Source: Elusimicrobiota bacterium
GTDB lineage: Bacteria > Elusimicrobiota > Elusimicrobia > FEN-1173
Reading direction: 5' to 3'
Length of the DNA: 64,000 bases
NCBI GenBank assembly: GCA_016706425.1
Contig: JADJJR010000001.1
Coordinates: 806,001-870,000, forward strand
Within the stretch, counting starts at the first letter, position 1; every line of letters starts with the position of its first letter. The notes under the pieces were generated by a model that worked only from the letters and a program-made list of their open reading frames with translations, was not told where the DNA came from and did no database searches. Positions 1-7,383 of this stretch are shown here, one piece after another. The translations under genes and the position numbers were made by a program.

Positions 1-1239
1 CGGGGCGAGCAGGAAGATCCCATGAAGGCCCTCAATCGGGGCTACCTCGTGACCAGCGTGCTCGCCGCGGTTGGATTTTATCTCACCGTCCGCTATTTAT
101 TGAAAGACAACCCCTGGCTGTTGGCCGCCGGATTGATCGGCCTGACGGCGTCCTACATTTTTGTCTGGATCACCCAGTACTACACCGAGTCGAAGTACCG
201 CCCGGTCCGGGACATCGCCCGCTCCTCCTTGACGGGCCACGCCACCCTCATTATTTCGGGCTTGGGTTACGGAATGGAAAGCACGGCCCTGCCGGTGGTG
301 ACGATCGCCCTGGCGCTGGTGGGTTCGTATTTCTGCGGCGTCCACGGCTTGGCCGGCGCGGGGGTGGATCCCATGAGCGCCGGTCTCTACGGCACGGCCA
401 TCGCCACCATGGGCATGCTGTCGACCTGCGCCTACGTGCTGTCCATGGACACTTTCGGGCCGATCACCGACAACGCGGGCGGCATCGTCGAGATGAGCGG
501 CCAGCCCGACAGTATCCGACGGAAAACCGACCGTCTCGACGCCGTGGGCAACACCACCAAGGCCCTCACCAAGGGGTACGCCGTGGGGTCCGCCGCGCTG
601 GCGGCCTTCCTGCTGTTTTCGGCTTATCTGGACGAAGTCACCCATCTCATCGGCAAGCCCTTCCGGACCGTGGACCTGGCCAAGGTGGAGGTGTTCGTGG
701 GGGCCCTGCTGGGGGCGATGTTGGTGTTCCTTTTCAGCGCCCTGGCCCTGCGCGCGGTGGGCAAGGCGGCCTACGCCGTCATCAACGAGGTGCGCGCCCA
801 ATTCTCCGAATGGCCGGGCATTCTGCAGGGAACCCAGGAGCCGGATTACGCCCGTTGCGTGGACATCGTGACGGCGGCGGCGCTCCGGCAAATGGTGTGG
901 CCGGGCGTTCTGGTGGTGGGCATGCCGATCGGGGTGGGTTTGCTCTTTAAATCTTTCGGCGTCGGCGCCGAGACGGCCGCCGGGTTTCTCATGGTCGGCA
1001 CGATCACGGGGATCCTGATGGCCTTGTTCATGAACAACGCCGGCGGGGCCTGGGACAACGCGAAGAAGTATGTCGAAACCAACGCCATCTACGGCGGCAA
1101 AGGCTCCCTGGCCCATCAAGCGGCGGTGGTGGGCGACACCGTCGGCGACCCGCTAAAAGACACCGCCGGGCCCAGTCTTCACGTTCTCATCAAGCTGTTG
1201 GCCACCATCACCCTCGTCTTCGCGCCCCTCTTCGTCTGA
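1..1239 (+). CDS. hppA: K+-independent membrane proton-translocating pyrophosphatase, C-terminal part (5' end outside window)
   Basis: This integral membrane enzyme hydrolyses cytoplasmic PPi and pumps H+ across the inner membrane. The frame is open from base 1, and an in-frame ATG at 22 is internal, so the gene begins upstream. The 412 codons seen are the C-terminal ~60% of a usual 650-700 residue protein. Family blocks are clear: GLYGTAIATMGML, DTFGPITDNAGGIVEMS, the cytosolic MNNAGGAWDNAKKY, and GDTVGDPLKDTAGPSLH near the C-terminus. In the subtype-deciding segment the sequence reads GNTTKALTKG. In this family the Lys and the following Thr mark K+-independent H+ pumps, whereas K+-dependent enzymes carry Ala there. 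The 3' end overlaps a convergent gene by about 87 bases. A PPi-dependent phosphofructokinase is at 51766-53415, so PPi appears to be used as an energy currency. Confidence 0.95.
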   Translation, partial: RGEQEDPMKALNRGYLVTSVLAAVGFYLTVRYLLKDNPWLLAAGLIGLTASYIFVWITQYYTESKYRPVRDIARSSLTGHATLIISGLGYGMESTALPVVTIALALVGSYFCGVHGLAGAGVDPMSAGLYGTAIATMGMLSTCAYVLSMDTFGPITDNAGGIVEMSGQPDSIRRKTDRLDAVGNTTKALTKGYAVGSAALAAFLLFSAYLDEVTHLIGKPFRTVDLAKVEVFVGALLGAMLVFLFSALALRAVGKAAYAVINEVRAQFSEWPGILQGTQEPDYARCVDIVTAAALRQMVWPGVLVVGMPIGVGLLFKSFGVGAETAAGFLMVGTITGILMALFMNNAGGAWDNAKKYVETNAIYGGKGSLAHQAAVVGDTVGDPLKDTAGPSLHVLIKLLATITLVFAPLFV

Positions 1240-1785
1240 CAACGCCGGTTCCGGCTCGTGGGGCTCCCGTGGCGGCACCGGCCGGGGACCCCGCCGAATG
1301 TACAGCCGCTTGATCGCCACGGAGGGGAATTGCGTGTAGGCGTCCACATCGTCCCACCGCGCGCCGATCCGGAAATGCAGGCCGTCCCCCGTGGTGAACG
1401 CCACGTAAATCGGAAACCACGAAAAAGGCAGCGGCAGGTCCGGGTAGCGGGAAATTTGAAAACTGCCGTATTCGCCGATGGGTTTCGGTTTCCCGTCTTT
1501 GCGCGCGCGCTGGTTGCCCAGGATTATTTCCGGTTTTCCCCAATCGAACGTGGTCCAACCCCGGGGGATGAGATGGAACGGCCAGGGGTAGTCCCAGTGG
1601 CGGCGGCCTTGAAGATGGCGGGGCAGGTGTTTGTCCGAGGGAAGATATCGGGCGACGGGGTCGGAGGAACCGGACTCGGCGGCCCGGGGACCCGCGGGGG
1701 GAGCGGCAAAAATCAATAGGAGGATCGCCCCGGCCCACGCCGGTTTTCTTGGGTACGAGGGGTTCACCTGTTTCGCCCGGTTCAT
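1153..1785 (-). CDS. exported protein of unknown function (210 aa)
   Basis: I do not recognise this family. The ATG at 1785 is preceded by a GGAGGGCGG Shine-Dalgarno, which decides the start although the frame is open further upstream. The N-terminus has a basic region (MNRAKQVNPSYPRKPAW) and then a hydrophobic stretch ending in A-rich residues, as in a signal peptide cleaved near residue 35. The mature part is rich in Trp, Pro and aromatics (HWDYPWPFHLIPRGW, FSWFPIYVAF), suggesting a small periplasmic or lipid-facing domain. The tail is highly acidic (EPHEPEPALSDEEGREDEG). The last 87 bases overlap the 3' end of hppA on the other strand, so the exact C-terminus is the least certain part. Confidence 0.55.
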   Translation of the reverse strand: MNRAKQVNPSYPRKPAWAGAILLLIFAAPPAGPRAAESGSSDPVARYLPSDKHLPRHLQGRRHWDYPWPFHLIPRGWTTFDWGKPEIILGNQRARKDGKPKPIGEYGSFQISRYPDLPLPFSWFPIYVAFTTGDGLHFRIGARWDDVDAYTQFPSVAIKRLYIRRGPRPVPPREPHEPEPALSDEEGREDEGDGGQQLDENVKTGPGGVF

Positions 1786-1895
1786 GCCGCCCTCCGCGCG
1801 CCACGCCGTCAACGATCGGCGGCGCCGCGTGCGGCGGGCCCTCCCGGGCCCTCTCTTAAGTCTACCCCCTCCCATCGCCTTTTTCCACACCCCCC

Positions 1896-1924
1896 TGGAA
1901 ATTCCACGAAGCGGAAGCCATAAT
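1896..1924 (+). promoter_or_regulatory. candidate promoter of the 1931 gene, start-proximal -10
   Basis: TGGAAA (1896-1901) and CATAAT (1919-1924) are 17 bases apart. The -10 ends only 6 bases before the ATG at 1931 and there is no Shine-Dalgarno, so a leaderless transcript is predicted. Confidence 0.4.
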
Positions 1925-1930
1925 TACCCT

Positions 1931-2239
1931 ATGCTCGATTGGTTGGCGGTGATTTTGTCCCCCATTGTCGGGGCGGGGAGCGGTTCGTTGTTCAGCCGGC
2001 TCTTGAGCGGCAAGGGACGCCCCCCCGCCCGTGAAAAACCCGCGCGCGCCTCCTCGGGCGTGGGCGAGCGGGTGGACGATTTGGAGGAATGGCGGGAGCG
2101 GGCCGAAACCCTGTTGGGCGCCCACGAGCGGGAGTTCCGCCGCCTGAGCGGGGAAATCCGCTCGACGCGGGTTCTTTTGGATGTTTTTCTGGTCTTGCTC
2201 CTCGTCGCTTGCGCGACGGGTTTCTGGCTTCTTCGCTAA
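1931..2239 (+). CDS. small membrane protein with central coiled coil (102 aa)
   Basis: Unknown family. The protein starts with a hydrophobic stretch (MLDWLAVILSPIVGAGSGSL). A basic/Pro-Ala linker follows, then a charged helical segment with coiled-coil character (VDDLEEWRERAETLLGAHERE), and it ends in a strong transmembrane helix (LLDVFLVLLLVACATGFWLL). This looks like a small bitopic or hairpin inner-membrane protein. The ATG at 1931 is favoured because a CATAAT hexamer lies 6 bases upstream. Longer in-frame extensions would run through a region with no coding character. The stop overlaps by three bases the stop of the convergent alcohol dehydrogenase gene. Confidence 0.6.
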   Translation: MLDWLAVILSPIVGAGSGSLFSRLLSGKGRPPAREKPARASSGVGERVDDLEEWRERAETLLGAHEREFRRLSGEIRSTRVLLDVFLVLLLVACATGFWLLR

Positions 2240-3276
2240 AACTTTCCGCAGTCGATCACGAACCGATACCGCACATCGCCCTTGACCACCCGCGCGTAGG
2301 CGCGGTTGATCTCGGCCGGGGCGATGGTCTCGATGTCCGGCGTGATCTTACGTCGACCGCAGTAATCCAACATCTCCTGGGTCTCCTTAAGGCCGCCGAT
2401 CAGCGACCCGGCCAATTGCTTGCGCCCCAAAATCAGCGCAAAGGGGGGCACCGCCAACGCCGTCGGCGAGGCGCCCACCATCACGAGGGTGCCGTCCCGC
2501 TTTAACAAATCGAACAAGGGTTCCATGGGATGGTTCGCGGACACCGTGTCGATCACGAGATCCAAAGACGAGGCGTGCTTCGCCAGACCTTTCTTGTCGG
2601 TGGACAAAAGAAAACCGCGGGCCCCCAGGCGCCGGGCCTCCGGGGCTTTCCGGGGGGACGTGCTGATCACGAGGACCCGGGCTCCCATCGCCGCGCCGAA
2701 CTTGACCGCCATGTGCCCCAGGCCGCCGAGGCCGACGACGCCCAGGGTTTTGCCGGGGCCGATGTTCCAACGGCGCAGGGGGGAATAAGTCGTGATGCCG
2801 GCGCAAAGGAGCGGGGCCGCCTTGTCCGGCGGGAGGCCGCGCGGAATCCGCAAGACGTAATTTTCATCCACCACGATGCGGGTGGAGTATCCGCCCTGGG
2901 TGGTGCGGCCGAATCGGTCTTTGTCCCCGTAGGTGAAGACGGGGCCCCGGGCGCAATGCTGTTCCAAATTCGAGCGACAAGAAGGGCAGGCCCCGCAGGA
3001 CTCCACGTAACAACCCACGCCCACCACGTCACCGACCTTGAACCGGCGGGTTTTGGGGCCCCGGCCGCTCACGCGCCCGACGATCTCGTGGCCGGGCACC
3101 AGGGGAAATGTTCCCTCGCCCCATTCGCCGCGGGCGGAGTGGATGTCGCTGTGGCAAATTCCGCAATACAAAATGTCGATCACGACGTCATGGCGGACGG
3201 GGGACCGGCGTTCAAAGGCGTGGGGCTTAAGGGGGGCGCCCGGTTGGGGCGCGGCGTAACCACGAACGGGGATCAT
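2236..3276 (-). CDS. zinc-dependent NAD(P) alcohol dehydrogenase (YahK/CAD-like)
   Basis: A medium-chain dehydrogenase/reductase, 346 aa, the usual length for this family, interconverting aldehydes and alcohols. The catalytic zinc site shows as CGICHSDIH and GHEIVG. The structural zinc loop follows as CYVESCGACPSCRSNLEQHC with four cysteines. The Rossmann fold carries GLGGLGHMAVKFGAAMG. These motifs are typical of the cinnamyl-alcohol-dehydrogenase/YahK branch, which usually prefers NADPH and has broad aldehyde specificity; the true substrate cannot be read from sequence. The ATG at 3276 has an AGGAGG Shine-Dalgarno at the right spacing, so the long open frame upstream of it is not part of the gene. 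It lies downstream of, and co-directional with, the methyltransferase-ThiF fusion, 86 bases away. Confidence 0.9.
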   Translation of the reverse strand: MIPVRGYAAPQPGAPLKPHAFERRSPVRHDVVIDILYCGICHSDIHSARGEWGEGTFPLVPGHEIVGRVSGRGPKTRRFKVGDVVGVGCYVESCGACPSCRSNLEQHCARGPVFTYGDKDRFGRTTQGGYSTRIVVDENYVLRIPRGLPPDKAAPLLCAGITTYSPLRRWNIGPGKTLGVVGLGGLGHMAVKFGAAMGARVLVISTSPRKAPEARRLGARGFLLSTDKKGLAKHASSLDLVIDTVSANHPMEPLFDLLKRDGTLVMVGASPTALAVPPFALILGRKQLAGSLIGGLKETQEMLDYCGRRKITPDIETIAPAEINRAYARVVKGDVRYRFVIDCGKF

Positions 3277-3362
3277 GAAGGCCTCCTGGGGTGAACGGGG
3301 CCATTGTAAATCATATCGGCCCATGAGAAAACCCGAGGCCGATGAAAGGCGGGGAATTCGGG

Positions 3363-5033
3363 TTAGAGAGCCGCCGGTCCGTCGCCGGCGGTCGGCGTGG
3401 CGGTTTCCGGGGACCGGTCCTTGCCCCAATGCCGGGTCAACTCCCCCCGGGCCGCCTCCAGGCGGCGGTAGGCCCACCAGCGCCCGAGACGCCGCCAGGG
3501 GGATCGGTTCCCCCACCACAGGCGGCCCGTGTCGAGGGTGCGCAGGTAGGGGTCGTAGGTGGTGTAGTAGGGCACCGGGCGGACCCGCTCGGGTTCGGTG
3601 AGGCAGCGGACGATTTCCGTGGTCGCCAACCCCGCGCACAACAGGCAGGCCGCGTTGATGGAAGGGCCCCGGTGTTCGGCCAGATCCACCCGGGTCGGGT
3701 CCATGTAGCGCAAGTGGGGCAGGGTCGGCGATAGTCCCGCAAAAAACGCGATCAGGAGTTCCAGGTCGCTCATCCCGTCGCGCCAATCGAAGTAATCGTC
3801 CGCGCTCATCCCATCGGGGGTGAACACCAGCAGGGCCGCGGCGTACCCCATGGGCCCGGCGGTCACCACGGGGATGCCTTTCTTCCTCGCCGCCTGGAAC
3901 ATCCGGCGGCGGACGCGGACGCTAAAACCGTCCAGGCCGTCGACGACGGCGTCCGCGCCCGCCAAAAATTCCTCCATGTTGCCCTCGGTGACCCCGTTGG
4001 GGAACGCCTCGACGTGCAAATGCGGGTTGATGGCCGTCGTCTGCTCCATCATGACGTCGATTTTGTTTCGGCCGATCGTCCGGGCGTTGGCCCCCGCCTG
4101 GCGGTTGAGGTTGGCCCATTCGAACTGGTCCATGTCGGCGAGCTTGAGGTGCCCCACGCCCATCCGCGTCAAAGACAGCGCGTGCTGCCCGCCGACGCCC
4201 CCCAGTCCGGGAACCGCGACGCAGGCGTTGCGCAGCCGTTCCATGGACGCTTCCGAAAGAATGCCCACGTTGCGTTGAAAAGCCTCCCGGTAAAAGCGGT
4301 CCGCTTCCGGCAGGGCCGGACGCGCAACCACCGCGCCGACGGCCAGGGCGGAGGGTTTGCCGGCCACGACTTCGAGCGAATGCCCGGCCCGGACGGCCGA
4401 TTCGACGGTGAACCCCGCGGACCGGGCGCGGGCCAGGATGTCTTCCGTCGTGTACGGACGGTGAAGGATGCCCTTGCGCGCTCCCCACGCGTTGATGCGC
4501 GCGGCGATGGCCCGCAGAAACCGTGGGCCCCGGTCGGGCACCAAAAGGGCGTTGAAACGCAGCGTCGCGCCGGGGCGCAGGACGCGGAAGATTTCACGCA
4601 GGCCGCCGTCCACGTCCGGAAAGCAGTGGATCGCGTTGGCGATGTTGGCCGAACGGTAGGTGTTGTCCGGGTCGGCCAGGTGGGCGACGTCGCGTTGTTC
4701 CAAGCGCACGCGGGGATTGTTTTTAAAGCGCCGCCGGGCGCCGGCCAGCATGGGGGCGGCGTAGTCGACGCCGATCAATCGGCCCACGCGGCCGCCCCGC
4801 AGGCGGTGCCAGGCCAGGATCATCGACAGCAGGGTGCCGCTGCCGATGGCGACCTCCAGGTGTTCTTCCGAAATGTTTTTTTCAAAAAAATCAATTTGGC
4901 GCCACAGAGAGCTGTTGTAACTGAATGTCAATATGAAGAACCCGCGCACGTCGTACCACCAGGAGGGAGAGTCGTAGGCCTGTTCGAGGGCGGCTTGCTT
5001 CTCCGCGCTGACACTTTCGAGGACTTGCTCCAT
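3363..5033 (-). CDS. SAM-dependent methyltransferase fused to a ThiF/E1-like adenylating domain
   Basis: Two enzymes in one 556-residue chain. Residues ~30-245 form a class I SAM methyltransferase: motif I EVAIGSGTLL, an acidic strand end (LIGVDYAAPM), the NAIHCFPDVDGGLREIFRVL region and LRPGATLRFN. Residues ~265-535 form a ThiF/MoeB/E1-type domain: GLGGVGGQHAL nucleotide loop, NLNRQAG, the following IGRNKID lysine, and DGLDGF in place of the usual E1 Asp-Asn motif. It aligns along its length with the 9610 protein (shared VFTPDGMS, GRLWW.NR). There is no rhodanese, ubiquitin-like or CxxC-zinc module, though a CLLC pair lies near the C-terminal helices. The start is chosen at 5033 for its GAGGAGG Shine-Dalgarno; 5060 is possible and would be leaderless behind TAGACT at 5067-5072. 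The gene is divergent from the kinase operon. Its substrate is unknown. Confidence 0.85.
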   Translation of the reverse strand: MEQVLESVSAEKQAALEQAYDSPSWWYDVRGFFILTFSYNSSLWRQIDFFEKNISEEHLEVAIGSGTLLSMILAWHRLRGGRVGRLIGVDYAAPMLAGARRRFKNNPRVRLEQRDVAHLADPDNTYRSANIANAIHCFPDVDGGLREIFRVLRPGATLRFNALLVPDRGPRFLRAIAARINAWGARKGILHRPYTTEDILARARSAGFTVESAVRAGHSLEVVAGKPSALAVGAVVARPALPEADRFYREAFQRNVGILSEASMERLRNACVAVPGLGGVGGQHALSLTRMGVGHLKLADMDQFEWANLNRQAGANARTIGRNKIDVMMEQTTAINPHLHVEAFPNGVTEGNMEEFLAGADAVVDGLDGFSVRVRRRMFQAARKKGIPVVTAGPMGYAAALLVFTPDGMSADDYFDWRDGMSDLELLIAFFAGLSPTLPHLRYMDPTRVDLAEHRGPSINAACLLCAGLATTEIVRCLTEPERVRPVPYYTTYDPYLRTLDTGRLWWGNRSPWRRLGRWWAYRRLEAARGELTRHWGKDRSPETATPTAGDGPAAL

Positions 5034-5066
5034 GGTTTCCTCCTCACGCACGTCGTTCATGCCCCC

Positions 5067-5167
5067 AGTCTACGATCGCGGCCTTACGCCGGGCTCTCGG
5101 GCGTGTTACGGCCGGGTTACAAATATTTGTCCTGGGGATTGAATTCCCGCCGCGCGGCCGTTACACT
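5067..5167. promoter_or_regulatory. divergent control region between the methyltransferase-ThiF gene and the kinase operon
   Basis: Plus strand: TTGAAT (5139-5144), 17 bases, TACACT (5162-5167), ending 6 bases before the kinase ATG. Minus strand: TAGACT (5067-5072) as -10. Between them lies a perfect 12-bp palindrome ACAAATATTTGT (5119-5130), and a wider imperfect inverted pair GTGTTACGGCCG (5103-5114) / CGGCCGTTACAC (5155-5166). The latter arm overlaps the plus-strand -10. These are plausible binding sites for a regulator shared by both directions, for example the response regulator encoded here. The binding role is inference. Confidence 0.5.
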
Positions 5168-5173
5168 GACGGG

Positions 5174-6583
5174 ATGCGCCTTTTCCCGAACCGCCGACCC
5201 GTTTTTTCCGCCTGGCTGGATTGGCCGTTGCGGCGGCAATTCACGGCGTCGCACCTTTTCCTGGCCCTTTTCACGGTCATCGTTCTGTCGGCGATCCTCT
5301 ATGTGTTCCAGCGGCAGTACGTGCTCGGCACCTTCGCCTACATCAACCAGCGGCGGGCGGCGTCCTTCGCCTCGGCCTGCGAGGCCGCCCTTGAGCAGAA
5401 AGACCCCGCGGTCTTGTCTGTTTACATGGGTCTTTTGCGCGACTCGACGGACGTGGAGTACGCCTACCACGCGGACGCGGCGGGGGTGATTCGCGCCCAT
5501 CTCGACCCGTCGTGGGTCGGCCGGTCGGTCGCCGACTGGAAAAAACAATTGGACACCGGGCGTTTCACGGTGAGCGCGGCCGCCCTGCCGCGGGGAGGAT
5601 CGGTGGAGTTGGGCATGCAACGGGCCTACGCGGAGTCGTTGGTTCAGAAATCCCTGGCCAAGGTGCTCCTGGGCGTCGGGTCGGCGGCGCTTTTGGCCAC
5701 GGGATTGGGACTGCTTCTCTCGTTTTTCCTCGCGGCACGCCTGACGCGGCCCATCCGCGACCTCAGCCGGGGCACGCGAGCCATCGGGCAGGGGCGGTTC
5801 GACATCCGGGTGAGCGGGGGGACGAGCCGCGAAGTGCAGGAACTGGCCGACGTCTTTAACGGCATGGCGGCCCGGCTGGGCGAGCTGGACCGTTTGAAAG
5901 ACGACATATTCACCATGGTCACCCACGATTTGCGAACGCCCTTGGCTTCGATCACAAGTGTTATTGACGTCCTGCGCGAAGGGGGGCGGGGCCCTTTGAG
6001 CCCGGTCCAGTCAGACTACCTCGGCATTGTGCGGGAAAACGTTTTCGGGCTCCTGCGTTACGTCAACGACATGCTCGACATGGCCAAGATCAAAGCGGGG
6101 AAAGTCACTTACCGCATGGAGGCCGTGGACCTGGCGGCGGCGGTGGAGCGGGCCCTCCAACTCTTCGGCACTTTGGCCCAGCAAAAAGGCGTCGCGTTGG
6201 AGAAAGAAATAACCCCCCGTTCCACGGTCCGGGCCGACCGGGAAAAAGTCGATCACATTTTTACGAATTTGGTATCCAACGCCTTGAAGCACGCCCCCTC
6301 GGAGGAGGGGCGGGTGCGCGTGGAGGTCCACCCCCGGGACGGTTTCGTGGAAGTGCGCGTCATTGACAACGGGCCCGGGTTGCCCGAAGAAGGACAGGAC
6401 CGGCTTTTTCAAAAGTTCGGCGTCCCCGCGGGGTCGTCCCCCGTGCGGGGCGCGGGCGTGGGGCTGTTCGTGGTGCGCACGTTTGTGTCGGCCCAAGGGG
6501 GCCGAGTCGAGGTGGATTCAAAGCCGGGTCGGGGGTGTGTGTTTTCATTTACCCTGCCGGCGGCCCAGGAGGCCGGGGCGTGA
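5174..6583 (+). CDS. membrane sensor histidine kinase (HAMP-HisKA-HATPase)
   Basis: A 469-residue orthodox two-component sensor of the inner membrane. TM1 is at ~28-50, followed by a periplasmic sensor region of about 110 residues with no domain I recognise. TM2 is at ~163-188, then HAMP ~185-235. HisKA carries MVTHDLRTPLAS with the phospho-acceptor His251. The HATPase shows N box DHIFTNLVSNALKHAP, G1 VIDNGPGLP and G2 GAGVGLFVV. The ATG at 5174 lies 6 bases after a TACACT -10 and has no Shine-Dalgarno, so the message is predicted leaderless. The stop overlaps the GTG start of the response regulator (GTGA). Because the acyltransferase-ThiF genes follow in the same direction, the ligand might be the product of those genes or a related cell signal (inference). 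Confidence 0.93.
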   Translation: MRLFPNRRPVFSAWLDWPLRRQFTASHLFLALFTVIVLSAILYVFQRQYVLGTFAYINQRRAASFASACEAALEQKDPAVLSVYMGLLRDSTDVEYAYHADAAGVIRAHLDPSWVGRSVADWKKQLDTGRFTVSAAALPRGGSVELGMQRAYAESLVQKSLAKVLLGVGSAALLATGLGLLLSFFLAARLTRPIRDLSRGTRAIGQGRFDIRVSGGTSREVQELADVFNGMAARLGELDRLKDDIFTMVTHDLRTPLASITSVIDVLREGGRGPLSPVQSDYLGIVRENVFGLLRYVNDMLDMAKIKAGKVTYRMEAVDLAAAVERALQLFGTLAQQKGVALEKEITPRSTVRADREKVDHIFTNLVSNALKHAPSEEGRVRVEVHPRDGFVEVRVIDNGPGLPEEGQDRLFQKFGVPAGSSPVRGAGVGLFVVRTFVSAQGGRVEVDSKPGRGCVFSFTLPAAQEAGA

Positions 6584-7266
6584 GCGTTCGATTGCTGGTG
6601 GTGGAGGACGATGTCGGGTTGGCCCGCATTCTTAAAGACGGTCTCACGCTGCGGGGGCACGCGGTCACCGTGAAGCACAACGCCGAAGACGCCTTGAAAG
6701 TCGTCAAACAATCCCCGCCCGATTTGGTCATCCTGGACGTGGGACTCGACGGGCTGAGCGGGTTCCAAATGCTGGAAATCGTTCGCAAAGATCCGGCCAC
6801 CGCCTCTTTGCCGGTGATCCTGTTGACCGCCCTTCACACGGAAAAAGACAAGCTCAAAGGCTTGAGCCTGGGCGCTGACGATTACGTCACGAAGCCTTTT
6901 TCCGAAAAGGAACTGGCCGCGCGGGTGGAGGCGGTGCTGCGGCGTTCGCGTCCCGGCGGGGAAACGGGGTCCACGTTGGCGTCCGGTTCGCTTCGTGTCG
7001 ATCCCGCCCGACGGGAGGTCGTCGCGGACGGTCGCCCGGTGGATTTGTCAAAACTGGAGTTCGATTTGCTTGTCTTCTTCTTGCGTCGCCCGGGGGTCGT
7101 GCATTCCCACGACACCCTTATGGAGGGCGTGTGGGGCGAGGACCGTCTCGTCTCCCGCCACACGGTGACGGTGGCCATTTCCCGGCTGAAAGACAAATTG
7201 GGTGTCGCGGGCGCCGCCATCGTCAGCGTGAAAGACATCGGTTACAAATACATCCAAATCGCGTAA
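6580..7266 (+). CDS. OmpR-family response regulator
   Basis: A 228-residue DNA-binding regulator, partner of the overlapping upstream kinase. The receiver domain (1-120) has the acidic pair E9-D10/D11, phospho-acceptor D53 in LVILDVGLDG, the Thr/Ser position in LLTAL and Lys in VTKPFS. The C-terminal winged helix (~135-228) has the typical DLSKLEFDLLVFFLRRPG, VSRHTVTVAISRLKDKLG and the terminal DIGYKYIQI wing. The GTG at 6580 overlaps the kinase stop by 4 bases, and translational coupling explains the absence of a separate Shine-Dalgarno. An in-frame ATG further upstream lies inside the kinase and would add residues with no receiver homology. The neighbouring acyltransferase operon and the divergent methyltransferase-ThiF gene are natural candidate targets. 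Confidence 0.93.
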   Translation: MSVRLLVVEDDVGLARILKDGLTLRGHAVTVKHNAEDALKVVKQSPPDLVILDVGLDGLSGFQMLEIVRKDPATASLPVILLTALHTEKDKLKGLSLGADDYVTKPFSEKELAARVEAVLRRSRPGGETGSTLASGSLRVDPARREVVADGRPVDLSKLEFDLLVFFLRRPGVVHSHDTLMEGVWGEDRLVSRHTVTVAISRLKDKLGVAGAAIVSVKDIGYKYIQIA

Positions 7267-7289
7267 AACCGCGGGCCCTCGCTTCCGCC

Positions 7290-7305
7290 TTTGACGTCTT
7301 TGACG
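7290..7305 (+). promoter_or_regulatory. tandem TTTGACG direct repeat upstream of the acyltransferase genes
   Basis: TTTGACG occurs at 7290-7296 and again at 7299-7305, a 9-base pitch, in the 117-base gap between the response regulator and the acyltransferase fusion. OmpR-type regulators bind short direct repeats, so this could be an operator, or part of a -35 region. No convincing -10 was found. Confidence 0.25.
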
Positions 7306-7383
7306 CAAGGGCCACCCGGGTTTTCGATCTGTGCCCCGGCACCTTGATCCAAAGGAGATGCGGGGCTATCCTTGGAGCGTCAC

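Noticed and set aside
2236..3786. Longer version of the alcohol dehydrogenase gene (516 codons)
   Set aside because: A strong AGGAGG site precedes the internal ATG at 3276, and the extra N-terminal part is a GC-rich run overlapping the next gene antisense.
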